Shown here piece by piece: positions 8,947 to 18,788 of a stretch of DNA of 64,000 nucleotides. The stretch's first letter is position 1. Every line of letters starts with the position of its first letter. The DNA lies in NCBI GenBank assembly GCA_963765375.1, contig CAVXVZ010000003.1, forward strand, positions 744,001-808,000. Direction: 5' to 3'. The notes under the pieces were generated by a model. That model worked only from the letters and a program-made list of their open reading frames with translations, was not told the origin of the DNA and did no database searches. This stretch comes from Roseiarcus sp963765375 (GTDB taxonomy: Bacteria; Pseudomonadota; Alphaproteobacteria; Rhizobiales; Beijerinckiaceae). The position numbers and the translations under genes are program-made.

Positions 8947-9549
8947 ATGCAGGTCGATGCTCTGTTCTTCTGGATTTTTGCGCCAGTCCTGGTCGTGTCG
9001 GCCTTCGCCGTCATCGTCGCCAGGAACCCGGTCCATTCGGTCCTGTTCCTCATCCTTTCCTTTGTCTGCGCGGCCGGCCTGTTCCTTCTGATGGGCGCCG
9101 AGTTCCTGGCGATGATCCTGATTATCGTCTATGTCGGCGCAGTGGCGGTGCTGTTCCTGTTCATCGTCATGCTGCTGGACGTCGATTTTGCCCGCCTGAG
9201 GCAAGGGTTCGTCGAATATCTGCCGCAGGGGCTGCTGATCGCATTGGTGGTTGCGATCGAGCTCATCTACGTTGTCTCCGGTCTTGGCCCTTCGTCGAGG
9301 GCCGCAACCGCGGCGACGCCGGTAGGCACGCTCAGCAACACCGCCGCGCTCGGCGAAGTGCTCTACACCCGCTATTTCTACTTCTTTCAGGCGTCGGGGA
9401 TGATTCTGCTCACCGCCATGATCGGCGCGATCGTCCTCACCCTCCACCACAAGCCGGGCGTCAAGCGACAGGATGTCGGCGCGCAGGTCGCGCGTACCCC
9501 CGAAACCGCGATCGAGGTGCGTAAGGTCCCCTCGCGCGCCGGCATATGA
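8947..9549 (+). CDS. nuoJ: NADH-quinone oxidoreductase subunit J
   Basis: Small membrane subunit of complex I, 200 residues, with five hydrophobic helices. The conserved third helix containing the pi-bulge region is recognisable in FLAMILIIVYVGAVAVLFLFIVML near residues 55-80. The soluble C-terminal tail after LHHKPGVKRQDV is typical of alphaproteobacterial NuoJ. The start codon is ATG at 8947, preceded by a gaggcgggcg stretch that can serve as ribosome-binding site. nuoK follows 12 bases later. Confidence 0.96.
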   Translation: MQVDALFFWIFAPVLVVSAFAVIVARNPVHSVLFLILSFVCAAGLFLLMGAEFLAMILIIVYVGAVAVLFLFIVMLLDVDFARLRQGFVEYLPQGLLIALVVAIELIYVVSGLGPSSRAATAATPVGTLSNTAALGEVLYTRYFYFFQASGMILLTAMIGAIVLTLHHKPGVKRQDVGAQVARTPETAIEVRKVPSRAGI

Positions 9550-9561
9550 AGGGTGACGGGC

Positions 9562-9870
9562 ATGGGAATCGGCCTTTCTGACTATCTCACTCTCGCCGCG
9601 ATCGTGTTCACGATCGGCATTGCCGGCATCATTCTCAATCACAAGAACATCATCATCATCCTGATGTCGATTGAGCTCATTCTTCTCTCCGTGAACATCA
9701 ACCTGATCGCCTTTTCAACCTATTCGGGCGACCTGACCGGGCAGGCTTTTTCGCTCTTCATCCTCACCGTCGCTGCGGCCGAGTCGGCGATTGGCCTTGC
9801 GATCCTGGTGGCCTACTATCGCAATCGCGGCTCGATTGCGGTCGAAGACATCAATTCGCTGAAGGGCTGA
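9562..9870 (+). CDS. nuoK: NADH-quinone oxidoreductase subunit K
   Basis: Membrane subunit of complex I related to Mrp antiporter subunit MnhC, 102 residues with three transmembrane helices. The conserved membrane glutamates lie in the MSIELILLSVN and AAAESAIGLAI segments. The ATG at 9562 was preferred over the in-frame GTG at 9553 because it gives the usual 102-residue length and the common N-terminus starting M-G-I-G-L. The C-terminus NRGSIAVEDINSLKG is characteristic. Confidence 0.96.
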   Translation: MGIGLSDYLTLAAIVFTIGIAGIILNHKNIIIILMSIELILLSVNINLIAFSTYSGDLTGQAFSLFILTVAAAESAIGLAILVAYYRNRGSIAVEDINSLKG

Positions 9871-9879
9871 GACGGATTC

Positions 9880-11877
9880 ATGTACGAGCTGATCGTCTTC
9901 CTGCCGCTTCTCGGCTTCCTGATCGCCGGCATCTTCGGGCCTTGGATCGGCGCGCGCGGCGCCGAATATGTCACGACCGGCCTGCTCGGCGTTTCCTTCG
10001 TTCTCTCGTGGATCGCGTTCGTCATGGTCGCGGGCGGAGCGGACGCTCACGTTCTGCTCGGCAACTGGTTCACCTCCGGCAAGCTCGTCGCCTCCTGGGC
10101 TTTGCGCATCGATACGCTGACCGCCGTCATGCTCATCGTGGTGACGACGGTGTCGTTCCTGGTCCACGTCTACTCGATCGGCTACATGGCGGATGACCCG
10201 TCCCGACCGCGGTTCTTCGCTTACCTTTCGCTGTTCACCTTCGCCATGCTGATGCTGGTGACGTCGGACAATCTGGTCCAGCTCTTCTTCGGCTGGGAGG
10301 GCGTCGGCCTCATGTCCTACCTGCTGGTGGGCTTCTGGTACGAGAAGCCTGCAGCCAACGCCGCAGCGATCAAGGCTTTCGTCGTCAACCGGGTCGGCGA
10401 TTTCGGCTTTTCGCTCGGCATCTTCCTCACCTTCTACCTCACCGGTTCAATCGCCTTCGACCAGGTGTTCGCCGCAGCGCCCGGTCTTGTCGGCAAGACA
10501 GTGCATTTCATCGGCTTCGATTGGGACGCGCTGACGCTCGCCTGCCTCCTCCTGTTCATGGGCGCGATGGGCAAGTCGGCGCAATTCCTGCTGCACACCT
10601 GGCTTCCGGACGCGATGGAGGGCCCGACCCCGGTCTCGGCCCTCATTCATGCGGCGACCATGGTGACGGCGGGCGTGTTCATGGTCGCGCGGCTCTCGCC
10701 GCTGTTCGAATTCTCGCCGACCGCGCTCAGCGTCGTCACCATTGTCGGCGGGACCACGGCCTTCTTCGCCGCCACCATCGCCGGGGTTCAGATGGACATC
10801 AAGAAGGTCGTCGCCTATTCGACCTGTTCGCAGCTCGGCTACATGTTCGTCGGCCTCGGCGTCGGCGGCTACAGCCTCGGCATTTTTCACCTGTTCACTC
10901 ACGCCTTCTTTAAGGGCCTTTTGTTCCTTTGCTGCGGCTCGGTGATCACTGCGATGCATCACGAGCAGGACATGCGGGCGATGGGTGGGCTTCGAAAGGA
11001 GCTGCCAGTCACCTTCTGGACGATGATGGCCGGCGCGCTGGCGCTGAGCGCCGTCGGGATCCCATTCACGCCGATCGGCTTTGCCGGGTTTGTGTCGAAA
11101 GACCCGATCATCGAGGCGGCTTTCGTCTCTCATCGTTTCGGCGCGATGTACGCGTTCTTGTGCGCCGACATCGCGGCCGGATTGACCGCTTTCTACACTT
11201 GGCGCCTCATGTTCATGACTTTTTTCGGCAAGCGCGGCGACTGGTCAGCGAGCCTGCCGACCGCGCACGACGGGCATGATCACGGTGATCATGGCCACGG
11301 CGATCATCCAGTGCACGAATCCCCCCTGGTCATGCTGGTTCCACTCGCAGTGCTGGCCCTCGGCGCGACTTTCGCCGGCTCGGCCTTCCGCTACCTCTTT
11401 ATCGGCGGCGGCCACGACGGGTTCTGGCGCAGTTCCCTGTTCCTCGGCCAGGAGAACCACATCCTGGAGGAGATGGAGCACGCGCCGGCGCTGATCTCGC
11501 TGTCGCCGAGCCTGTTCATGCTGGGCGGCGTTGCGATCGCCTATTACATGTACCTCGTCGATCGTACAGCCCCGGCGCGACTGGCGAACGCCTTCCCCGC
11601 CGTCTACCGCTTCCTCGTCCACAAGTGGTATTTCGACGAGCTCTACGACTTCCTGTTCGTCCGTCCGGCCTTCGTCATCGGCCGCGCATTCTGGAAGGGC
11701 GGCGACGGCGCGATCATCGACGGGTTCGGCCCGGACGGCGTCTCGGCGCGCGTTCTCGATGTCGCCCGCAGCGCCGTGCGGCTGCAGACGGGCTACGTCT
11801 ATCACTACGCTTTCGCGATGCTTATTGGCGCCGCCGCGCTGACCACCTGGTATTTGTTCAACGGGGCCATGCGATGA
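9880..11877 (+). CDS. nuoL: NADH-quinone oxidoreductase subunit L
   Basis: The largest antiporter-like subunit of complex I, at the distal end of the membrane arm, 665 residues. The proton-channel region shows the family motif LFFGWEGVGLMSYLLVGFW, and KSAQFLLHTWLPDAMEGPTPVSALIHAATMV contains the conserved lysine and histidines. A His/Asp-rich loop (HDGHDHGDHGHGDH, near residue 465) precedes the C-terminal helices; similar loops are frequent in alphaproteobacterial NuoL. The C-terminal lateral helix region is present. The stop overlaps the nuoM start by four bases. Confidence 0.97.
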   Translation: MYELIVFLPLLGFLIAGIFGPWIGARGAEYVTTGLLGVSFVLSWIAFVMVAGGADAHVLLGNWFTSGKLVASWALRIDTLTAVMLIVVTTVSFLVHVYSIGYMADDPSRPRFFAYLSLFTFAMLMLVTSDNLVQLFFGWEGVGLMSYLLVGFWYEKPAANAAAIKAFVVNRVGDFGFSLGIFLTFYLTGSIAFDQVFAAAPGLVGKTVHFIGFDWDALTLACLLLFMGAMGKSAQFLLHTWLPDAMEGPTPVSALIHAATMVTAGVFMVARLSPLFEFSPTALSVVTIVGGTTAFFAATIAGVQMDIKKVVAYSTCSQLGYMFVGLGVGGYSLGIFHLFTHAFFKGLLFLCCGSVITAMHHEQDMRAMGGLRKELPVTFWTMMAGALALSAVGIPFTPIGFAGFVSKDPIIEAAFVSHRFGAMYAFLCADIAAGLTAFYTWRLMFMTFFGKRGDWSASLPTAHDGHDHGDHGHGDHPVHESPLVMLVPLAVLALGATFAGSAFRYLFIGGGHDGFWRSSLFLGQENHILEEMEHAPALISLSPSLFMLGGVAIAYYMYLVDRTAPARLANAFPAVYRFLVHKWYFDELYDFLFVRPAFVIGRAFWKGGDGAIIDGFGPDGVSARVLDVARSAVRLQTGYVYHYAFAMLIGAAALTTWYLFNGAMR

Positions 11878-13376
11878 CCGGTTCCTGGATCCTCTCCGGC
11901 ATTTTGGCGTTGCCGGTGATCGGCGCCCTCTTCATCCTGTTGCTGCCGGGCGACAGCGAGGCGACCAAGCGAAACGCGCGCTGGATTGCGCTGTTTGCTA
12001 CCGTCATCACATTCGTGCTGAGCCTCGTCGCCTGGTCCCGCTTCGACCCGGCGCAACCTGGCTTTCAGCTTGTCGAGGAGCGCGATTGGTTCTCGCACGC
12101 GATCCTGTACAAGCTTGGCGTCGACGGCGTTTCGATGCCTTTCGTGCTGCTCACCACCTTCATCATGCCAATCTGCATTGTCGCGTCGTGGGCTCCGATC
12201 CAGACCCGCGTGAAGGAGTACATGATCGTCTTCCTGGTGACGGAGACGCTGATGGTCGGCGTCTTCGTCGCGCTCGACCTGGTGCTTTTCTATCTGTTCT
12301 TCGAAGGCGGCCTCATCCCGATGTTTATCATCATCGGCGTCTGGGGTCACGGAAACCGGGTCTACGCGGCCTTCAAGTTCTTCCTCTACACCTTCACCGG
12401 CTCGGTGCTGATGCTGCTCGCGATCATGGCGATGTACTGGACCGCCGGCACGACCGACATCACGGTGCTGCTCAAGACCTCGTTCCCGGCCAAGATGCAG
12501 ACCTGGCTGTGGCTCGGGTTCTTCGCCTCGTTCGCAGTCAAGATGCCGATGTGGCCGGTCCACACGTGGCTGCCTGACGCGCATGTCGAAGCGCCGACCG
12601 CAGGATCGGTGGTGCTGGCCGCCATTCTCCTCAAAATGGGCGGCTACGGCTTCATCCGCTTTTCGCTGCCGATGTTTCCGGACGCCTCACTTTATTTCAC
12701 CCCGCTCATCTTCGCCCTGTCGGTGATCGCAATCATCTACACTTCCCTGGTCGCGCTGGCGCAGGAGAGCATGAAGAAGCTGATCGCCTATTCGTCGGTC
12801 GCTCACATGGGCTTCGTGACGATGGGGATTTTCGCCGGCAATACGCAGGGGATTCAGGGCGCCGTTTATCAGATGATTAGTCATGGCCTCGTCTCGGGCG
12901 CCCTTTTCCTTTGTGTCGGTGTGGTCTATGACCGCATGCACACTTACGACATCGCCGCCTACGGCGGCCTCGTCCAGCGCATGCCGCTGTACGCGGTGGC
13001 CATGATGCTATTCACGCTTGCCAATATCGGGTTGCCGGGCACCTCGGGATTCATCGGCGAATTCTTGACCCTGATCGGCACGTTCCAGATCAACAACTGG
13101 GTCGCGTTCCTCGCCACGTTCGGCACCATCTTGTCGGCGTGCTATGCGCTTTATCTTTACCGCCGGGTCATCTTCGGCGTCATCGAGAAGCCGAGCCTGA
13201 TGGGCATCGCCGACCTCACGGGGCGCGAAATCGCGACGCTGCTGCCGCTTGGCCTGCTCACGATCTTCTACGGCGTGCATCCGCAGCCGATTATCGACGC
13301 CAGCGCGGCTTCAATCGAACAAATCATCAACGGCTTCCAACATGCAATCACGATGACAAGGTCGGCGGGGTTGTGA
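11874..13376 (+). CDS. nuoM: NADH-quinone oxidoreductase subunit M
   Basis: Antiporter-like proton-pumping subunit of complex I, 500 residues with about 14 transmembrane helices. The ATG at 11874 overlaps the end of nuoL (ATGA), which fixes the start. Conserved features include the FYLFFEGGLIPMF helix with its membrane glutamate, the KMPMWPVHTWLPDAHVEAPTAGSV motif with the channel lysine, and SSVAHMGFV. Length and motif order are normal. Confidence 0.97.
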   Translation: MTGSWILSGILALPVIGALFILLLPGDSEATKRNARWIALFATVITFVLSLVAWSRFDPAQPGFQLVEERDWFSHAILYKLGVDGVSMPFVLLTTFIMPICIVASWAPIQTRVKEYMIVFLVTETLMVGVFVALDLVLFYLFFEGGLIPMFIIIGVWGHGNRVYAAFKFFLYTFTGSVLMLLAIMAMYWTAGTTDITVLLKTSFPAKMQTWLWLGFFASFAVKMPMWPVHTWLPDAHVEAPTAGSVVLAAILLKMGGYGFIRFSLPMFPDASLYFTPLIFALSVIAIIYTSLVALAQESMKKLIAYSSVAHMGFVTMGIFAGNTQGIQGAVYQMISHGLVSGALFLCVGVVYDRMHTYDIAAYGGLVQRMPLYAVAMMLFTLANIGLPGTSGFIGEFLTLIGTFQINNWVAFLATFGTILSACYALYLYRRVIFGVIEKPSLMGIADLTGREIATLLPLGLLTIFYGVHPQPIIDASAASIEQIINGFQHAITMTRSAGL

Positions 13377-13428
13377 CGGCTTAAGGCTCTGCGCCACGCT
13401 TCAACTGTCTTTGGAACGAGCGATACTC

Positions 13429-14862
13429 ATGCACGAGACGGCCATTTCTCTTCCCGTAGTCCTGCCGGAAGCGGTGCTGGCGGCTGGGACTTTGGCGCTC
13501 GTGCTTTACGGCGCGTTGCGCGGCGAGCGGGGGTCCAATCTCGTGAACGAGATCGCCGTCGGACTTCTCGGCGTGGTGCTCATTCTGATGGTCGCCAAGA
13601 ATCGCCCGATGGGCGTTACGTTCTACGGCTCCTTCGCCGACGACGCCTTTACCCGCTTCATGGGCGCGGTCACGCTGGTCGGCTCGCTGGTGACGCTTCT
13701 GCTGTCTGTCGAGTTCATGCGCCAGGAGCGGATCGGCGGGTTCGAATTCCCGGTCCTCATTCTCATTTCCACCCTCGGCATGCTCATGCTGATCGCGGCC
13801 AATGACTTCATCGCGCTCTACCTCGGTTTCGAGCTGATGAGCTTGGCGCTCTACGTGATCGCGGCCTATCGCCGGCATGACGGGCGCGCGACGGAGGCCG
13901 GCCTCAAGTATTTCGTTCTCGGCGCCCTGTCGTCGGGCATGATGCTTTACGGGATCTCGCTCGTTTACGGCTATTCCGGCTCGGTCGCCTTTAGCGCGGT
14001 GGCGAACGCCGTGCACGACCATGGGAGCATTGGCGTGCTGTTTGGCCTGGTGTTCGTTCTGACCGGGCTGGCGTTCAAGATTTCCGTCGTGCCGTTCCAC
14101 ATGTGGACGCCCGACGTCTACGAAGGCGCGCCGACGCCGGTGACGACGTTCTTCGCCTCCGCGCCCAAGGTCGCCGCGATGGCGGTCCTGGTTCGGGTCA
14201 TGGTCACCGCCTTTCCCGGCATCGCCAACGACTGGCGCCAGATCCTCACCTTCGTCTCGATCGCCTCGATGGTGCTTGGCGCCTTCGCCGCCATCGGCCA
14301 GCGCAACTTCAAGCGGCTGATGGCGTATTCGTCGATCGGCCATATGGGATACGCGCTGGTTGGTCTCGCCGCTGGCACGGTCGAGGGCGCGCAAAGCGTC
14401 ATCATCTATATGGCGATCTACGTCGTGATGACGCTTGGAACCTTCGCCGCCATTCTGTCCATGCGGCGTCAAGGCCGCGCGGTCGAAACGATGGCCGACC
14501 TCGCTGGCCTGGCGCGGACAAATCCGACGATGGCCTTCTTCCTGGCGACGATGATGTTCTCGCTCGCCGGCGTTCCGCCGCTCGCCGGCTTTTTCGCCAA
14601 GTTCTATGTCTTCGCGGCGGCCATCAAGGCCGGTCTCTACGGCCTTTCGGTCATCGGCGTTCTGGCGAGTTGCGTCGCCGCGTATTATTACCTCAGGATC
14701 GTCAAGCTGATGTATTTCGACGAGCCGGCGCCCGCGTTCGATCGGCCGGGGACCGCCGCCCGCATCGTGCTCGCGCTCTCCGCGCTTTTGATCCTCCTGT
14801 TCGTGTTCGCGCCTTCGCCGATCACCAACGCCGCAATGGCGGCCGCGCAGTCGCTCTTTTGA
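13429..14862 (+). CDS. nuoN: NADH-quinone oxidoreductase subunit N
   Basis: Third antiporter-like subunit of complex I, 477 residues. The ATG at 13429 is chosen over an in-frame TTG 18 bases earlier because a GGAACGAG ribosome-binding site lies about 8 bases upstream of it. Recognisable motifs are LYLGFELMSLALYVIAAYRR, KISVVPFHMWTPDVYEGAPTPVT and SSIGHMGYALVGL. The stop codon overlaps the birA start, so the operon continues beyond complex I. Confidence 0.97.
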   Translation: MHETAISLPVVLPEAVLAAGTLALVLYGALRGERGSNLVNEIAVGLLGVVLILMVAKNRPMGVTFYGSFADDAFTRFMGAVTLVGSLVTLLLSVEFMRQERIGGFEFPVLILISTLGMLMLIAANDFIALYLGFELMSLALYVIAAYRRHDGRATEAGLKYFVLGALSSGMMLYGISLVYGYSGSVAFSAVANAVHDHGSIGVLFGLVFVLTGLAFKISVVPFHMWTPDVYEGAPTPVTTFFASAPKVAAMAVLVRVMVTAFPGIANDWRQILTFVSIASMVLGAFAAIGQRNFKRLMAYSSIGHMGYALVGLAAGTVEGAQSVIIYMAIYVVMTLGTFAAILSMRRQGRAVETMADLAGLARTNPTMAFFLATMMFSLAGVPPLAGFFAKFYVFAAAIKAGLYGLSVIGVLASCVAAYYYLRIVKLMYFDEPAPAFDRPGTAARIVLALSALLILLFVFAPSPITNAAMAAAQSLF

Positions 14863-15674
14863 CCGCGATCCTGAGGCTGGACGAAGCGCATTCACCTTGG
14901 CGCGTCGTTCGATTCGGCGCGATCGATTCGACCAACGAGGAGGCGCGCCGGCGCGGTCTTGCAGGCGAATCGGACCGCTTGTGGATCGTCGCCGGCGAGC
15001 AGACGGCCGGGCGAGGCCGCCGTGGCCGCGCCTGGATCTCACCGAGGGGCAACCTTCACGCCACCGCGCTCTTGATTGATCCGTGTCCCCCCGCGCTCGC
15101 GCCGCAGCTCGGCTTCGTCGCCGGCGTGGCGCTGGCGCGCGCTGCAAGCGATGCCGGCGCGGCCGACGCCGGCCTCAAATGGCCGAACGATCTTGTGCTG
15201 AACGGCGCCAAATGCGCCGGCGTCCTCGTCGAAGGGATTGGCCTCTCCGGCCGGCGCGCCGCGTATGCGGTGGGGGTCGGCGTCAATTGCGCGCATGCGC
15301 CAGAAGGGCTTGGCTACGCGACCTCTCGCCTCGTCGGCGCGAGCGGGCAGGCGGTCGGCGCGGCCGAGATGTTCGAGCGCTTGGCCGAGCGGTTTGACGA
15401 GGCGCTCGGGGCCTGGCGCGAGGGACGGGCGTTCGACCGCATTCGCGCTGCCTGGCTCGACCGCGCCCGCGGTGTTGGGCAACACGTCGCGATCGAGACT
15501 GGCGCCGGCCGGCGTGAGGGCCTCTTCGAGGGGATCGATGCCGGCGGTCGCCTGCTCATGCGCTCCGAGCGCGGGCGCGAGAGCATCGAGGCGGCCGACC
15601 TCAGTCTCGCGCCTCGATCGGCCGCCGAGCCGGCGGCCCGGTCGCCTTCCCACCCGCCGGAGGGCCGAGCCTAG
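14859..15674 (+). CDS. birA: Biotin--[acetyl-CoA-carboxylase] ligase, monofunctional
   Basis: Activates biotin to biotinyl-AMP and attaches it to a lysine of biotin carboxyl carrier proteins. The protein has 271 residues if started at the TTG at 14859, which overlaps the nuoN stop; no ATG gives a full domain. The biotin-binding segment DSTNEEARR, the loop GRGRRGRAWISPRGN and KWPNDLVLNG are present. The N-terminal DNA-binding domain of E. coli BirA is absent, so it should not act as a repressor. The C-terminal SH3-like domain is kept. rnj starts directly at the next base. The gene order nuoN-birA-rnj is a familiar alphaproteobacterial arrangement. Confidence 0.93.
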   Translation: MTAILRLDEAHSPWRVVRFGAIDSTNEEARRRGLAGESDRLWIVAGEQTAGRGRRGRAWISPRGNLHATALLIDPCPPALAPQLGFVAGVALARAASDAGAADAGLKWPNDLVLNGAKCAGVLVEGIGLSGRRAAYAVGVGVNCAHAPEGLGYATSRLVGASGQAVGAAEMFERLAERFDEALGAWREGRAFDRIRAAWLDRARGVGQHVAIETGAGRREGLFEGIDAGGRLLMRSERGRESIEAADLSLAPRSAAEPAARSPSHPPEGRA

Positions 15675-17342
15675 ATGGCGGACGACAGCGAGCTCGTGTT
15701 CGCCCCGCTTGGCGGCCTGGGCGAGATCGGCATGAATTGCGCCCTTTACGGCTATGGACCGGCAAACGCGCGCCAATGGCTGATGGTCGATCTCGGAGTG
15801 GCCTTTGCAGGCGCGGAGTTGCCCGGCGTCGATCTTATCATGCCAGACCTCAGCTTCATCGAGAAGGTGAAGAGGAATCTGGTCGGAATCGTCATCACCC
15901 ATGCGCACGAGGATCACATCGGCGCGCTCGCCGAGCTCTGGCCGGACCTCGGCGCGCCGGTCTACATGACGCGGTTTGCGGCCGGGCTGGCCGAGGCTCG
16001 CCGTCTCGGCGAGCCAGGCGCGCCCAAGATTCCGCTGAACATCGTCGCCCAGGGCGAGAAAGTCGCTATCGGCCCGTTTGTCGTCGAGTTCGTCGCCGTC
16101 GCCCATTCGATTCCGGAAAGCTCCGCCCTCGCGATCCGCACCCCCGCCGGGCTCGTCGTCCACACCGCCGACTGGAAGATCGACCCGTCGCCGATCATCG
16201 GCCTGCCGACCGATGAGGCGCGGCTCAAGGCCCTCGGCGACGAGGGTGTGCTGGCCCTGGTCTGCGATTCGACAAACATCTTGCGCGAAGGCGAGAGCCC
16301 GTCGGAGCGCGACGTGGCCAAGACGCTGGCCTGGCTCATCGGCGAGGCGAAGGGCAGGGTCGTCGTCACCACCTTCGCTTCGAACGTCGCCCGCCTTCGC
16401 TCGGCCGCCGAAGCCGGCTTCGCCGCCGGACGGCAGGTCTGCGTTCTCGGGCGTGCGATCGAGCGCGTCGTCGCCGTCGCCCGCGAGTGCGGGATGCTCG
16501 ACGGCGTGCCGCAGTTCTTGGGCATGGACGCGTTCGAGCGCCTGCCGCGGAACAAGATCTTGGCGCTCGCCACCGGCAGCCAGGGCGAGCCGCGCGCCGC
16601 CCTCGCCCGGATTGCAGAGGACGAACATCCGACCGCGGAATTGAGCGCCGGCGACACAGTCATCTTTTCCTCCCGCACAATTCCCGGCAATGAAAAAGCG
16701 GTCGGCAAGATCATCAATGCGTTTGTAACCGCTGGCGTCGAGGTCGTTACTGACCGCACGGCGCTCGTTCATGTCTCCGGCCATCCGCGGCGGGCGGAGA
16801 TGGCGAAAATGTATGCCTGGATCCGCCCCAGGATCGCGGTGCCGGCGCATGGCGAGCCGCTGCACCTGAGCGAGCATGCCGCGTTCGCGATTGCGCAGGG
16901 GGCGCCGCAAGTCTTGCGCGCCTTCGACGGCGATCTCATCCGCTTGGCGCCCGGCGACGTTTCGGCGATGGGCAGGGTCGCGAGCGGGCGGCGGCTGAAG
17001 GACGGCGCGATTCTCCTGCCGGCAGACCAGGAAAGCGTGGGCCAGCGCCGCCGGCTCGCCTTTGCCGGCGTCGTCTCGATCGCGCTCGCGCTGACCCCGA
17101 AGGGCGAAATGGCCGGCGACCCGGACGTAATGATCGCTGGCCTGCCCGAGCGCACGCGCGAAGGGGCGGCGATCGACGCTCTGATCGACGACGCGATCTT
17201 CGAGGCCTTCGAGGGCCTGCCTCCGGGCAAGCGGCGCGACCCCGATATCGTCTCGAGCGCCATCGAGCGCGCGGTGCGCAACTCGGTCAACGCCGTCTGG
17301 AGCAAGAAACCCCAGGTGCATGTGCTGGTGGTCGAGGTGTAG
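15675..17342 (+). CDS. rnj: Ribonuclease J family endo/5'-exoribonuclease
   Basis: Metallo-beta-lactamase/beta-CASP ribonuclease that matures and degrades RNA, 555 residues. The metal-binding HAHEDHIGAL motif lies at about residues 75-84. Further features are a VAHSIPES segment near residue 140, DSTNILREGES near residue 200 and the beta-CASP part with TGSQGEPRAAL. Near residue 370 a VSGHPRRAEM segment appears, with AHGEPLH nearby, in place of the more usual SGHA wording. The ATG abuts the birA stop with no spacing. Housekeeping function is expected. Confidence 0.95.
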   Translation: MADDSELVFAPLGGLGEIGMNCALYGYGPANARQWLMVDLGVAFAGAELPGVDLIMPDLSFIEKVKRNLVGIVITHAHEDHIGALAELWPDLGAPVYMTRFAAGLAEARRLGEPGAPKIPLNIVAQGEKVAIGPFVVEFVAVAHSIPESSALAIRTPAGLVVHTADWKIDPSPIIGLPTDEARLKALGDEGVLALVCDSTNILREGESPSERDVAKTLAWLIGEAKGRVVVTTFASNVARLRSAAEAGFAAGRQVCVLGRAIERVVAVARECGMLDGVPQFLGMDAFERLPRNKILALATGSQGEPRAALARIAEDEHPTAELSAGDTVIFSSRTIPGNEKAVGKIINAFVTAGVEVVTDRTALVHVSGHPRRAEMAKMYAWIRPRIAVPAHGEPLHLSEHAAFAIAQGAPQVLRAFDGDLIRLAPGDVSAMGRVASGRRLKDGAILLPADQESVGQRRRLAFAGVVSIALALTPKGEMAGDPDVMIAGLPERTREGAAIDALIDDAIFEAFEGLPPGKRRDPDIVSSAIERAVRNSVNAVWSKKPQVHVLVVEV

Positions 17343-17466
17343 CCCGAGGGCTCGGCCGAATTCCAGGCCTCTTCGAAGCCGGCGCGCGTTCGGTTGTCAT
17401 TCGCGGACGAGCGCGATACGTCTTGCAAGCGATCGCATGGATTGCTTTTGAATCCGGGAAATTCCG

Positions 17467-18318
17467 ATGAAAGAGCTCGCGGGAAAGACCGCGTTCGTCA
17501 CTGGCGCGGCGTCTGGCATCGGGCTCGGGATTGCCGGCGCCCTCGCGCAGGCCGGCGTGAAAGTCATGCTCTGCGACATCGAGGAAGCGGCGCTTGCGAA
17601 AGCCGTCGAAGGGCTGAAGCGCACCAATGCCGATGTCGCCGGCGTCAAAGCGGACGTCTCGCTCAAGTCCGAGGTCAAAGCGGCGGCGGACGCCACGATC
17701 GCCCGTTACGGCAAGGTGCACGTTCTCGTCAACAACGCGGGCGTGGGCGGCGGAGGATCTTACCCAGCCTGGACTGATTCGGGTTGGGAGTGGACGCTCA
17801 GCGTCAATCTCATGGCGGTCATCTGGGGCATCGAGATTTTCGGCCCGTTGATCGAGCAGCACGGCGAGGGTGGACACATCGTGTCGACTGCCTCTATCGC
17901 GGGGCTGATCTCCTCCGGCGGCACAATCCCGTACAACGTGTCCAAATATGGCGTCATGGCGCTTTCGGAGGGACTGCGCGGCGAGCTGGCCCCGCGCGGA
18001 ATCGGAATGTCGGTGCTCTGTCCGGGGTTTGTCCGAACCCAAATCATGGACTCAGTGCGTAACCTGCCGGAACGCTTCGGTCGCCTCTCCGAGGACAGGC
18101 TGGCCGCGATACGGTCTTCCGAGCTGTTCAAATTCATTCAGGAGCGGGTCTCGCATGGGGTCGATCCGTCCTATGTCGGGGAGCTTGTGCGGGAAGGCAT
18201 TGAAAATGACTGGCCGTACATTTTCACGGACGTCGAGTTCGAGCCGCTGGTCGAAGCCCGTTTCGCCGCGATAAAGCACGGCTTCGACCAGATTCGCGGG
18301 CGTGAACCGCGTCGCTGA
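17467..18318 (+). CDS. Short-chain dehydrogenase/reductase
   Basis: A 283-residue classical SDR that should use NAD(H) or NADP(H) to oxidise or reduce a hydroxyl or keto group. Visible are the cofactor motif TGAASGIG near residue 13, the NNAG motif near residue 90 and the catalytic Tyr156-x3-Lys160 within YNVSK. An aspartate after the second beta strand (LCDIEEAAL) favours NAD(H). The substrate cannot be told. It stands alone after a 124-base gap from rnj, and mce follows at 62 bases. Confidence 0.9.
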   Translation: MKELAGKTAFVTGAASGIGLGIAGALAQAGVKVMLCDIEEAALAKAVEGLKRTNADVAGVKADVSLKSEVKAAADATIARYGKVHVLVNNAGVGGGGSYPAWTDSGWEWTLSVNLMAVIWGIEIFGPLIEQHGEGGHIVSTASIAGLISSGGTIPYNVSKYGVMALSEGLRGELAPRGIGMSVLCPGFVRTQIMDSVRNLPERFGRLSEDRLAAIRSSELFKFIQERVSHGVDPSYVGELVREGIENDWPYIFTDVEFEPLVEARFAAIKHGFDQIRGREPRR

Positions 18319-18380
18319 CCGATTGCCTTCGGGCATTCGGCGGCGCTTGTCCGCCTCCGCCCGCCTCAGCAGGGGACCGT

Positions 18381-18785
18381 ATGATTGGAAAGCTGAACCA
18401 CGTCGCGATCGCCGTCCCCGATCTCAAAAAGGCCGCGGGGGCGTACCGGGAAGCGCTGGGCGCGCGCGTCTCGGCCCCCAAGCCCGAGCCGGACCATGGC
18501 GTGACGGTGGTGTTCGTGGAGCTGCCGAACACGAAGATCGAACTGCTGCATCCTCTAGGCGCGAACTCGCCGATCGCCAAATTCCTCGAGCGCAATCCCG
18601 AAGGCGGGATGCACCATCTCTGTTACGAGGTCGAGGACATCATCGCCGCCCGCGACCAGCTTCAGGCCAGGGGCGTGCGCGTGCTCGGCGACGGAAACCC
18701 GAAAATCGGCGCCCACGGCAAGCCGGTCCTGTTTTTGCATCCGAAGGACTTGGCCGGGACGCTGATCGAGATCGAGCAGGCGTGA
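18381..18785 (+). CDS. mce: Methylmalonyl-CoA epimerase
   Basis: Interconverts the (R) and (S) forms of methylmalonyl-CoA in propionate metabolism and the ethylmalonyl-CoA and related pathways. The protein has 134 residues and shows the vicinal-oxygen-chelate fold signature: LNHVAIAVPDL at the start with a metal-ligand His near residue 7, GMHHLCYEVEDI near residue 76 with the second His, and a C-terminal LIEIEQ with the conserved Glu. The length is normal. The gene often lies near rnj in related bacteria. Confidence 0.94.
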   Translation: MIGKLNHVAIAVPDLKKAAGAYREALGARVSAPKPEPDHGVTVVFVELPNTKIELLHPLGANSPIAKFLERNPEGGMHHLCYEVEDIIAARDQLQARGVRVLGDGNPKIGAHGKPVLFLHPKDLAGTLIEIEQA

Positions 18786-18788
18786 CGG

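Noticed and set aside
11265..11312. His/Asp-rich loop in NuoL as a metal-binding novelty
   Set aside because: Comparable loops are common in alphaproteobacterial NuoL, so it is noted in the gene entry only.
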